A DNA stretch of 64,000 bases, taken from NCBI RefSeq assembly GCF_007992115.1, contig NZ_BJZQ01000014.1, positions 1 to 64,000 of the forward strand, read 5' to 3'. Positions 1 through 6,595 of this stretch are shown piece after piece; the stretch's first letter is position 1; each line of letters opens with the position of its first letter. The DNA is from Aeromicrobium flavum (lineage in GTDB: Bacteria > Actinomycetota > Actinomycetes > Propionibacteriales > Nocardioidaceae). Made by a program: the position numbers and the translations under genes. The notes below the pieces were generated by a model. The model saw nothing but the letters and a program-made list of their open reading frames with translations. It made no database searches and was not told where the DNA came from.

Positions 1-1561
1 CGGTGGGCTCGGTGGTGGGCTCCGTCGTCGGCTCGTCCGTGGGGTCGACGGTGGGCTCGGTGGTGGGCTCCGTCGTCGGCTCGTCCGTGGGCTCGGTGGT
101 GGGGATCCAGGTCGGCAGCGTGGTGGGCTCGGTGGTGGGTGCCCAGGTGGGCTCACTCGTCGGCTCGTCCGTCGGGTCGACCGTGGGTTCGTCCGTGGGC
201 TCCTCGCTCGGCTCGGCGGTGGGCTCGGTCGGCTCGGCGGTGGGCTCGTCGGTCGGCTCCGTGCTCGGAGTCTCGGCCGTCGGATCGTCCGTGGGGACCG
301 GCACCTCGGGGAGCGGCTCGTCGGGGAGCAGGTCATCGGGCAGGGGCTCGTCGGGCACGGGCACGTCGGGCAGGGATTCGTCCGGCAGCGGCGGATCGTC
401 GACCGCGTCGGGGTCCTCCTCGGTCTCCTGCGTCCAGACGTCGGGGTCGACGACGGGTCCGACGGCCGGCGGCTCGGCGAGCACGTTGTCCTCGCCGTCC
501 CGCAGCACCGTCACACCGGGCCGCGAGGCCTGCGTCGTGGTCTCGATCGACGGCCCGGGCTCCACGGTCATCAACGCAGCGGCGCCGGCGATGACCACGA
601 CGCTGGCAGCGGCACCCGCCGCGATGCCGGCCGGCCCCACCGTGCCGAGGACGCCCATGACGCCCGAGGTCGAACCGCCCACCGCACTGGCCCCGCCGCC
701 GCCCGCGCCACCGCCGCCGCCACCTTGGCGCAACGCGCCCGCGGCGCCGGCCAGCGCACCGGACGCGCCGGTGCCCTGCAGGTAGCCCGAGGCAGCGGTG
801 CCGAGGATGGCCGGTGCCAGGATGCCGGCGAGACCGTGGTTGAACTCCTGCAGCTCGAGGTACAGGCCCATGCAGGAGCGGCACTCGTCGACGTGGCGCT
901 GGACCTTGCCCGAGTCGCGCCGCGACAGCCCGCCGCGGACGAACGCGCCGAGGTTGCCGATCGCGAACTGGCAGTCGGGCGTGGTCGCCGGGACGAGGTG
1001 CTTCTGCAGGTAGGCCTGGCGCAGCCCCTCGCGGGCTCGGTACGCCAGCGCCGAGACGCTGTTGGCGCTCATGCCGAGCAACGGCGCGATGTCGGCCGGC
1101 TTCTGCCCCTCGACGTCGAGGTGCCACAGCACCATCTGCCAGCGCTCGGGCAGCGAGGCGAAGGCCTCGGCCGTCGTCGTGCGCTCGAAGCCCAGCTCGG
1201 CGGTGTCGACGAAGTCGACGCGACCGTCGAGCTCGAACTGGTCGTCGGTGGGACGCTCACGCGTGACGGCGCGGATGCGGTCGACGTGCAGGCGGCGCAC
1301 GGCCGTCAGCAGGTAGGCGCGGAACGACTCCTGCGGACCGCCGCCGTTCTGGATCGTGACGAGCACCTTGGTGAACGCCTCGGCCACGAGGTCGTCGGCG
1401 TCGGGACCGCGCATGAGCTGGCGGGCGAGGCGCATCGCGGCCACCTGGTGGCGTTCGTAGAGTGCGCCGTAGGCCACGGAGTCGCCGTCGCGGACCGCGG
1501 TCAGGAGGTCGGCGTCGCTGCGCTCGTCTCCCAGGGGGGAGGTGCGGGCATCGACGGTCAC
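1..1561 (-). CDS. ECF sigma factor fused to zinc-finger, membrane segment and Pro/Thr/Glu repeats (C-terminus outside window)
   Basis: Translating the minus strand from GTG 1561 gives an open frame of 520 codons running off the left edge. Residues about 20-100 match sigma-70 region 2 (DADDLVAEAFTKV) and about 130-185 match region 4 (LPERWQMVLWHL, then a helix-turn-helix). Residue C196 followed by H222-x3-C226-x2-C229 matches a zinc-binding anti-sigma finger. A Gly/Ala-rich linker leads to one hydrophobic segment (about 308-331), then an acidic Pro-rich stretch and degenerate EPTTEPTDEPT repeats to the edge. Such an ECF with a regulatory membrane-anchored extension would carry its own anti-sigma module; that is inference. 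AAGGGGG precedes GTG 1561. A leaderless alternative, GTG 1618, lies in frame behind TAGACT (1630-1625). The Gly/Val-rich plus-strand frame here is a shadow of the repeats. Confidence 0.85.
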   Translation of the reverse strand, partial: MTVDARTSPLGDERSDADLLTAVRDGDSVAYGALYERHQVAAMRLARQLMRGPDADDLVAEAFTKVLVTIQNGGGPQESFRAYLLTAVRRLHVDRIRAVTRERPTDDQFELDGRVDFVDTAELGFERTTTAEAFASLPERWQMVLWHLDVEGQKPADIAPLLGMSANSVSALAYRAREGLRQAYLQKHLVPATTPDCQFAIGNLGAFVRGGLSRRDSGKVQRHVDECRSCMGLYLELQEFNHGLAGILAPAILGTAASGYLQGTGASGALAGAAGALRQGGGGGGAGGGGASAVGGSTSGVMGVLGTVGPAGIAAGAAASVVVIAGAAALMTVEPGPSIETTTQASRPGVTVLRDGEDNVLAEPPAVGPVVDPDVWTQETEEDPDAVDDPPLPDESLPDVPVPDEPLPDDLLPDEPLPEVPVPTDDPTAETPSTEPTDEPTAEPTEPTAEPSEEPTDEPTVDPTDEPTSEPTWAPTTEPTTLPTWIPTTEPTDEPTTEPTTEPTVDPTDEPTTEPTTEPT

Positions 1562-1884
1562 GGTCTGCCCCCTTCCCCGGGTGGTCACGTGCGGACGCGT
1601 GTGGCCACGGTGAACCACGGTGTCAGTCTAAGTCCCTGAATCCCTGCTGTCCCCCGTTCTCGTGGCTCATCGGGACTAGATCGCGTGGTCCATTTTCCGT
1701 GCCGTGAGGGGATGAACTCTCGGTTAACCCGCGAGTTCGGAAAGGGTTTCCGAGCGGGCCGAGCACGAATGCTGGGCGTTTGTCCCGGTTTTCGGTCGAA
1801 AAAGTCGCGTCATGGACGCCCTCGGCCCCCGTCTCCTCCATGTCATCAGGCGATTGCGCCCGGAATCTGCGAGAGGAGGCACGG
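1562..1884. other. Divergent intergenic region, 323 nt
   Basis: Separates the minus-strand sigma gene from the plus-strand gene at 1885; I find no convincing gene in it. It holds a TAGACT hexamer on the minus strand (1630-1625), a short direct repeat CCACGGTG (1604 and 1614), an inverted repeat GAACTC/GAGTTC (1714-1719 and 1733-1738) around the palindrome GGTTAACC (1722-1729), and a 6-2-6 palindrome TTTTCG-GT-CGAAAA (1789-1802). These look like operator sites, but no regulator can be named. Confidence 0.5.
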
Positions 1885-2532
1885 ATGAACCCCTTCGACG
1901 TGAGCTATCTCGAGCTCGACTCGGCCGTCCGTGCCGGCCGGGTGGACGCCGTGGACGTTGCACACGAGGTGGGAGCGAGTGCAGCGTCCCTCGGAGTCCC
2001 ACTCCACGAGGTCCTCGACCGCGTGGAGCGGGCCTTCGACGGCCTCGAACCGTCGTTCGCGATGGTTCGCGGAGTCGCCGTGGCATGGGCAGAGACGTCT
2101 CGAGCGCTGCAGCTCGAGGAGTCCTGCGAGGATCCGCTGACCCAACTGTCGACCGTGCCGCACCTGCGGCACAGCCTGGACGCGCTGTACCGCGGCGCGA
2201 TCAGGGACGACACGACGGTCTCGGACCGACATGGTCTCGTCGTGGTGGAGCTGCCCCGGCAGCTCGGTCACGCGCTCGAGTCGACGCTGCACGCGGTCGA
2301 CGTGAGCGTGGCACTGCGTACCGCCTTCCCCGGCGACGAGGTCATCGCCCAGTTGAGCCCCCGACGGTTCTGCGTCCTGGCCGATCGCGATCGATTGGAC
2401 CAGCCGACGCTCAACCTCGTCACGATCCTGCTGCGGCGGACGTTCGAGTCACCACCTCCCCGGGTGTGGCTCGAGCTCTTGCCCCCCGTCGCACAGGACG
2501 TGACCTGGGTGCTCGACGCCCTCACCGGTTGA
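1885..2532 (+). CDS. Degenerate GGDEF-like domain protein
   Basis: 215 residues from ATG 1885, chosen because GAGAGGAGG lies just upstream. The first 75 residues look helical and carry no motif I recognise. Residues 83-105 (DPLTQLSTVPHL) resemble the conserved start of a GGDEF domain. Residues 150-169 (GDEVIAQLSPRRFCVLADRD) align with the region around the active-site loop, with SPRRF where GGDEF/GGEEF should be. The catalytic and metal-binding acidic residues are therefore missing, so diguanylate cyclase activity is unlikely; a binding or protein-interaction role is inferred. The domain is also shorter than a full GGDEF domain. It is followed by a strong hairpin and so is probably monocistronic. 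Confidence 0.7.
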   Translation: MNPFDVSYLELDSAVRAGRVDAVDVAHEVGASAASLGVPLHEVLDRVERAFDGLEPSFAMVRGVAVAWAETSRALQLEESCEDPLTQLSTVPHLRHSLDALYRGAIRDDTTVSDRHGLVVVELPRQLGHALESTLHAVDVSVALRTAFPGDEVIAQLSPRRFCVLADRDRLDQPTLNLVTILLRRTFESPPPRVWLELLPPVAQDVTWVLDALTG

Positions 2533-2533
2533 G

Positions 2534-2577
2534 CCGGCGGGATCCGCCACCATCTCGGGTGTGGCGGAACCCGCCGG
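2534..2577 (+). terminator. Strong stem-loop after the GGDEF-like gene
   Basis: Two 17-nt arms (2534-2550 and 2561-2577) pair at 16 of 17 positions around a 10-nt loop, starting two bases after the stop codon. There is no U-tract, as is common in high-GC terminators. Confidence 0.7.
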
Positions 2578-2618
2578 ATCGGTCCGGTGTGTCGGACCCG
2601 CGCGCCTACGATGTCGGC

Positions 2619-3326
2619 ATGTGCGGCCGCTACGCCACCTCGCGCACCCCCGCGACCCTGGTCAACGACTTCGAGGCCGAGCTCGGCGACCTGTTCGTCG
2701 AGACGCCACCGGACTACAACCTCGCCCCCACCAAGCTCGCGCCGCTGGTCGTCGGGCGCACGTCCGACGACACGTTCCGCCGCGAGCTCGTCACCGCGAA
2801 GTGGGGGCTGGTGCCGTCCTGGGCCAAGGATCCGTCGATCGGCAACCGGCTGATCAACGCCCGCAGCGAGACCGTCGCCGACAAGCCCTCGTTCCGGTCC
2901 GCGTTCGCCAAGCGACGCGCGATCGTGCCCGCCGACGGCTTCTACGAGTGGTACCAGCCCGAGCCCGGCGACGACGGCAAGCGTCCGCCCAAGCAGCCGT
3001 TCTTCATGAGCGCGGAGGGCGGCCTGGGGCTGGCCGGGCTCTACGAGTTCTGGAAGGACCCGGAGGGGGAGTGGCTGCTGACGTACACGATCCTCACGAC
3101 GTCCGCCGAGGGCGAGGACGGCCGCATCCACGACCGGGCCCCCCTGATCGTCGACGCCGAGGTGGCGGGCCGGTGGCTGGCGGCCGAGCCGTGGCCCGAT
3201 GCGCTCGACCACCTCGTGCCGGCGACGCCGGGCGAGCTGCGGGCCTGGCCCGTCTCCACCGAGGTCAACAACGTGCGCAACAACGGACCCGAGCTCGTCG
3301 AGCCGCTGCCGCTCGCGGGGGAATAG
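2619..3326 (+). CDS. SRAP-family abasic-site crosslinking protein (YedK/HMCES type)
   Basis: 235 residues. The protein begins Met-Cys-Gly-Arg-Tyr; Cys2 becomes the N-terminal residue after Met removal and forms the covalent adduct with abasic sites in ssDNA in this family. Other SRAP signatures are NLAPT, the WGLVPSWAK block, INARSET, the DGFYEW motif with its active-site Glu, and a C-terminal VNNVRNNGPEL. The length is normal. Start ATG 2619 fits a leaderless transcript: TACGAT at 2607-2612 lies 6 nt upstream. The SigR promoter for the next gene overlaps its last codons. Confidence 0.92.
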   Translation: MCGRYATSRTPATLVNDFEAELGDLFVETPPDYNLAPTKLAPLVVGRTSDDTFRRELVTAKWGLVPSWAKDPSIGNRLINARSETVADKPSFRSAFAKRRAIVPADGFYEWYQPEPGDDGKRPPKQPFFMSAEGGLGLAGLYEFWKDPEGEWLLTYTILTTSAEGEDGRIHDRAPLIVDAEVAGRWLAAEPWPDALDHLVPATPGELRAWPVSTEVNNVRNNGPELVEPLPLAGE

Positions 3327-3345
3327 CGCCGCCGCCGGGGCCGTT
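3319..3345 (+). promoter_or_regulatory. Consensus SigR-type promoter of sigR
   Basis: GGGAAT (3319-3324), an 18-nt spacer and GTT (3343-3345) exactly match the -35/-10 pattern of actinobacterial SigR/SigH promoters. The -35 overlaps the SRAP stop codon. Transcription should begin near 3352, just before AGGAGG (3355-3360) and ATG 3366. This implies autoregulation of sigR under thiol stress. Confidence 0.85.
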
Positions 3346-3410
3346 TCACCTCTCAGGAGGATTGAATGCTCGCATGCCCCGCACGCCCGGCCACAGTAGG
3401 CTGGGGGACG

Positions 3411-4025
3411 ATGACTGACGACACCGTCGTGGACCCGTCGATCGAGACACCGGAGGAGCGCCAGGCCCGATTCGAGGCCGACGCTCTTCCCTTCCTCGAC
3501 CAGCTGTACTCGGCCGCTCTGCGCATGACCCGCAACCCCCAGGACGCCGAGGACCTGGTGCAGGAGGCGTACGCCAAGGCGTTCAGCGCCTTCCACCAGT
3601 TCAAGCCCGGCACCAACCTGAAGGCCTGGCTGTACCGGATCCTGACGAACACCTACATCAACCACTACCGCAAGAAGCAGCGGCAGCCCCAGCAGGTCAC
3701 CGACGAGATCGAGGACTGGCAGATCGCCGCCGCCGCGGCCCACAGCTCGTCAGGCATGAAGTCGGCCGAGATGGAGGCGCTCGAGCGCCTGCCCGACTCC
3801 GACGTCAAGGACGCGCTGCAGCAGCTGCCCGAGGACTTCCGGTACGCCGTGTACCTCGCCGACGTCGAGGGGTTCCCCTACAAGGAGATCGCCGAGATCA
3901 TGGACACGCCGATCGGCACCGTGATGTCGAGGCTCCACCGCGGGCGGCGGCAGCTGCGCGAGCTGCTCACCGACTACGCGCGCGAACGTGGCATGAAGGT
4001 TCCGGCAGGAGGTGACGCCAAGTGA
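3411..4025 (+). CDS. sigR: SigR/SigH-type ECF sigma factor (thiol-oxidative stress)
   Basis: 204 residues from ATG 3411. Region 2 ([20 protein letters not shown], then AYAKAF) and region 4 ([16 protein letters not shown] followed by the [20 protein letters not shown] helix-turn-helix) are typical of the SigR/SigH group. This group controls thioredoxin, mycothiol and proteostasis genes. rsrA overlaps its end, which supports the assignment. Two starts are plausible. ATG 3411 lies 8 nt after TAGGCT (3397-3402). ATG 3366 is preceded by a perfect AGGAGG and sits just downstream of the SigR promoter, which would add 15 residues containing a cysteine. Streptomyces makes an analogous extended unstable isoform from its SigR-dependent promoter. 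Confidence 0.93.
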   Translation: MTDDTVVDPSIETPEERQARFEADALPFLDQLYSAALRMTRNPQDAEDLVQEAYAKAFSAFHQFKPGTNLKAWLYRILTNTYINHYRKKQRQPQQVTDEIEDWQIAAAAAHSSSGMKSAEMEALERLPDSDVKDALQQLPEDFRYAVYLADVEGFPYKEIAEIMDTPIGTVMSRLHRGRRQLRELLTDYARERGMKVPAGGDAK

Positions 4026-4288
4026 GCTGTGACGGACCCGATTGCGAGAAGGCCCTCGAGAACCTGTACGTCTTCCTGGACCAGGAGATCGACGGCGCCA
4101 GCTGTGACGAGATCCAGGCACACCTGGACGACTGCTCGGAGTGCCTCAACGAGTACCACCTCGAGCAGGTCGTGAAGGCGCTCGTCGGGCGCTCGTGCAC
4201 CGAGATCGCCCCGCCGCCGCTGCGCGACAAGGTGCTCTACCGGATCCGCTCGGTGCACGTGGAGATCCGCACCGAAACGTCGACCTGA
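4022..4288 (+). CDS. rsrA: Redox-sensing zinc anti-sigma factor RsrA
   Basis: 88 residues from GTG 4022, overlapping the sigR stop by 4 nt, so translation is coupled. C8, C28, H34, C38 and C41 reproduce the zinc/disulphide switch of Streptomyces RsrA (C11, C31, H37, C41, C44 there), including the HxxxCxxC core HLDDCSEC. C3 and C59 are also present. RsrA holds SigR inactive while reduced and zinc-loaded, and releases it when an intramolecular disulphide forms. It is followed by a perfect terminator hairpin. Confidence 0.93.
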   Translation: MSCDGPDCEKALENLYVFLDQEIDGASCDEIQAHLDDCSECLNEYHLEQVVKALVGRSCTEIAPPPLRDKVLYRIRSVHVEIRTETST

Positions 4289-4302
4289 GCGTCCCGAGAC
4301 GA

Positions 4303-4332
4303 CGAAACCCCATCCATCAGGATGGGGTTTCG
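4303..4332. terminator. Perfect 13-bp terminator hairpin, usable on both strands
   Basis: CGAAACCCCATCC (4303-4315), loop ATCA, and its exact complement (4320-4332). Because the outer stem is A/T at its base, each strand ends with a T-containing 3' arm. It lies between convergent rsrA and the bL37 gene. Confidence 0.85.
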
Positions 4333-4349
4333 TTCATGCTCGGCACGAT

Positions 4350-4424
4350 TCACGCGTTGGGGCGCTTGCCGTGGTTTGCGCCCTTCTTGCGGCGTGCCCG
4401 ACGCTTGCGACCGGTCTTGCCCAT
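4350..4424 (-). CDS. Ribosomal peptide bL37 (24 residues)
   Basis: A 24-residue, strongly basic peptide starting MGKTGRKRRARRKK and ending GANHGKRPNA. The ANHGKRPN tail is diagnostic of bL37, the small large-subunit ribosomal protein found in mycobacteria and other Actinobacteria. TTAGGAGGAG sits just upstream of ATG 4424. It is too short for most gene finders. It lies between the sigR-rsrA terminator and a thioesterase gene on the same strand. Confidence 0.9.
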   Translation of the reverse strand: MGKTGRKRRARRKKGANHGKRPNA

Positions 4425-4464
4425 GGTCTCCTCCTAATAAAGCTGACCATCAAGTCTCCCACAC

Positions 4465-4836
4465 TCAGTCGACGGCGGGCACCCGGGACAGGAACCGCTG
4501 CCGATCGACCACGACGCGGCGCACCTGGCCGCTCGCGACGAGGACGTCGTTCTGGTCGCGAGCGGACACCTCGAAGATCACCATCCGGCCGTCGCGGTGG
4601 GTGACCGTGGCGGTCGCGGTGACGGTGGCCCCGACCGCGCTGGCGGTGAGGTGCTGCAGCTCGACGCGGGTGCCCACGCTGCTCTGGCCCTCGGCGAGGT
4701 CGAGCGCCGCGCACGTGGCCTCCTCGAGCCACGCCAGGACGACCGGGGTGCCCAGCACCTCGAGGTCGCCGCTGCCCACGGCCCGTGCGGTGTGTTCGGG
4801 TCCCACGGTGTGCGTCACCGACGCCGTTCCAGTCAT
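4465..4836 (-). CDS. Hotdog-fold thioesterase (fluoroacetyl-CoA thioesterase-like)
   Basis: 123 residues. The pattern PEHTARAVGSGDLEVLGTP, WLEEATCAAL, then VGTRVELQHLTASAVG and a C-terminal beta-rich half matches the FlK-like branch of single-domain hotdog thioesterases, which hydrolyse small acyl-CoA esters. The family's Thr/Glu/His active-site set is plausibly present (E39 region, H62). The physiological substrate cannot be told. Start ATG 4836 is 6 nt after a minus-strand TAGCGT (4848-4843), so it is probably leaderless. Another hotdog function is possible. Confidence 0.8.
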   Translation of the reverse strand: MTGTASVTHTVGPEHTARAVGSGDLEVLGTPVVLAWLEEATCAALDLAEGQSSVGTRVELQHLTASAVGATVTATATVTHRDGRMVIFEVSARDQNDVLVASGQVRRVVVDRQRFLSRVPAVD

Positions 4837-4849
4837 GGGCTCACGCTAC

Positions 4850-6595
4850 TCACGCGCGCACGGACCACGCGCGCCACAGGTCGGCGTAGCGCCCGGCGCG
4901 GGCCACGAGTTCGTCGTGCGAGCCGCGCTCGACGACCTCGCCGTGGTGCAGCACCACCACCTCGTCCGCGTCGCGGGTCTGGGTCAGGCGGTGGGCGATC
5001 ACGACGGCCGATCGCCCGGCCAGCACGCGCAGGGCCGCCTGCTCCAGCTCGCGGGCGCCGGACGACCCGGCCTCGGCGGTCGCCTCGTCGAGCACGACGA
5101 CGCGCGGGTCGGCGAGCACGATGCGGGCGAGGGCGAGCTGCTGCGCCTGGGGCGCGGTGAGCCGGTGGCCGCGGTCGCCGACGACCGTGTCGAGGCCGCG
5201 GGGCAGCGCCTCGACCCACGCGCGGGCGAGCGCCGTCGCGAGGGCGTCCCACAGCTCGGGGTCGGTCGCGTCGGGACCGGCCAGTCGGAGGTTGTCGCGC
5301 ACGGTGCCGGCGAAGACGTGCACCTCCTGCGTCACGAGCGCGATGTGGCGGCGCACCTGCGACTCGTCGACGCTCGCGAGGTCCTGCCCGCCGAGCAGCA
5401 CGCGACCTCCGCTCGGGCGCAGGGCCCCGGCGGCGATCGCCCCCAGCGTGGTCTTGCCCGCGCCGGTGGCGCCGACGACGGCGACGACGCGTCCCGCCGG
5501 CAGGTGCAGCGACACCGGCGCGAGCACCCGGTGGCCCGGCTCGTACGCGTGCTCGACGTCCACCAGGTGCAGGTCGGCGTCGCGGGGATCGAGCCGCGTC
5601 GGCTCAGGACCGGGGAGGTCCGCGACCCCGACCAGGCGGGTGAGCGCCGCGCCGGCCGCCTGCACCGTGTCGAAGAGGAACAGCAGCGCGCCGATGGGGT
5701 TGAACAGGCGGTGGAAGAACAGGGCGGCGGCCGTGGCGTCGCCGATCGATCCCGCCCCCGAGCTCACGGTCCAGTACCCGGCAACCAGGACCGCCCCGAG
5801 GCCGACGAGCTCGGAGAGGTTCATCCGGAAGCCGAAGCGCGTGAACATCACGTACACGCGCAGGGCGACGTCGACCGCCGCGGCCGAGGCGCGCTCGACG
5901 CGCTCGATCGCGTGCCGCTCGCGCCCGAATGCGCGCATCGTCTCGGCGCCGTGGACGCCGGTGACGAGGGCGTCCGCGCGCTCGCCCTGTGCCCGCCGCT
6001 CCTCGCGGTACATCGGTCCCGAGTGCGGGACGTACCAGCGGACCGCGCCGAGGTAGAACGGCGTGGCCGCCAGGCCGGCGAGGCCGAGGCGCCAGTCGAG
6101 GGTGAACAGGCCGCCGACCGTGAAGACGAGGGTGACCACGGACGACAGGGTGGCCGGGACCGCCTCGTCCAGGGACTCGGTGACCTGCCGGACGTCGTCG
6201 CCGACCCGCGACACCACGTCGCCGATGCCGGCCGCCTCGACCCGCTCGGTCTCGAGGTGGAGCGCCCGGTCGAGCACGTCCTCGCGCAGCCGCGCCAGCG
6301 AGGGGGCGACCACCCGGGCCAGGCTCGCGGTGGACAGGGCGGTGGCGCCAGCCGCGACGATGCCGGCCGCCACCATCCACGCCACGGCCTGCACGACGTC
6401 GTCCCGGTCCCCACCCGAGCCGACGGCGTCCACCACGCGGCCGATCATGAGGACGGGGACGAGTCCGGCGAGTCCGGCGACGACGAACGCCGAGACCGTG
6501 ACGGCCAGCCAGCCGGGCCGGCTCCTCAGCAGTCGCCACGACCGCCGCGCGGCGTCGCGGCCGCTCGCGACCGGCAGGAGGGTGCGCTCGCTCAT
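4850..6595 (-). CDS. ABC exporter half-transporter, ATP-hydrolysing subunit with degenerate signature motif
   Basis: 581 residues: a type-IV exporter membrane domain (about 1-320, six predicted helices) followed by a nucleotide-binding domain. Walker A is intact (GATGAGKTT), and Walker B with catalytic Glu is intact (VVVLDEATAEAGS). The ABC signature, however, reads LTAPQ instead of LSGGQ. Its ATG overlaps the stop of the upstream subunit (ATGA at 6592-6595), so the two form a translationally coupled heterodimer. The substrate is unknown; relatives export lipids, peptides or drugs. A longer frame exists upstream, but it is a shadow of the partner gene. Confidence 0.92.
   Translation of the reverse strand: MSERTLLPVASGRDAARRSWRLLRSRPGWLAVTVSAFVVAGLAGLVPVLMIGRVVDAVGSGGDRDDVVQAVAWMVAAGIVAAGATALSTASLARVVAPSLARLREDVLDRALHLETERVEAAGIGDVVSRVGDDVRQVTESLDEAVPATLSSVVTLVFTVGGLFTLDWRLGLAGLAATPFYLGAVRWYVPHSGPMYREERRAQGERADALVTGVHGAETMRAFGRERHAIERVERASAAAVDVALRVYVMFTRFGFRMNLSELVGLGAVLVAGYWTVSSGAGSIGDATAAALFFHRLFNPIGALLFLFDTVQAAGAALTRLVGVADLPGPEPTRLDPRDADLHLVDVEHAYEPGHRVLAPVSLHLPAGRVVAVVGATGAGKTTLGAIAAGALRPSGGRVLLGGQDLASVDESQVRRHIALVTQEVHVFAGTVRDNLRLAGPDATDPELWDALATALARAWVEALPRGLDTVVGDRGHRLTAPQAQQLALARIVLADPRVVVLDEATAEAGSSGARELEQAALRVLAGRSAVVIAHRLTQTRDADEVVVLHHGEVVERGSHDELVARAGRYADLWRAWSVRA

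Noticed and set aside
3-785. Long plus-strand frame of Gly-Ser-Val repeats
   Set aside because: It is the antisense reading of the Pro/Thr/Glu repeats of the sigma-factor tail; the minus frame has sigma and zinc-finger domains.
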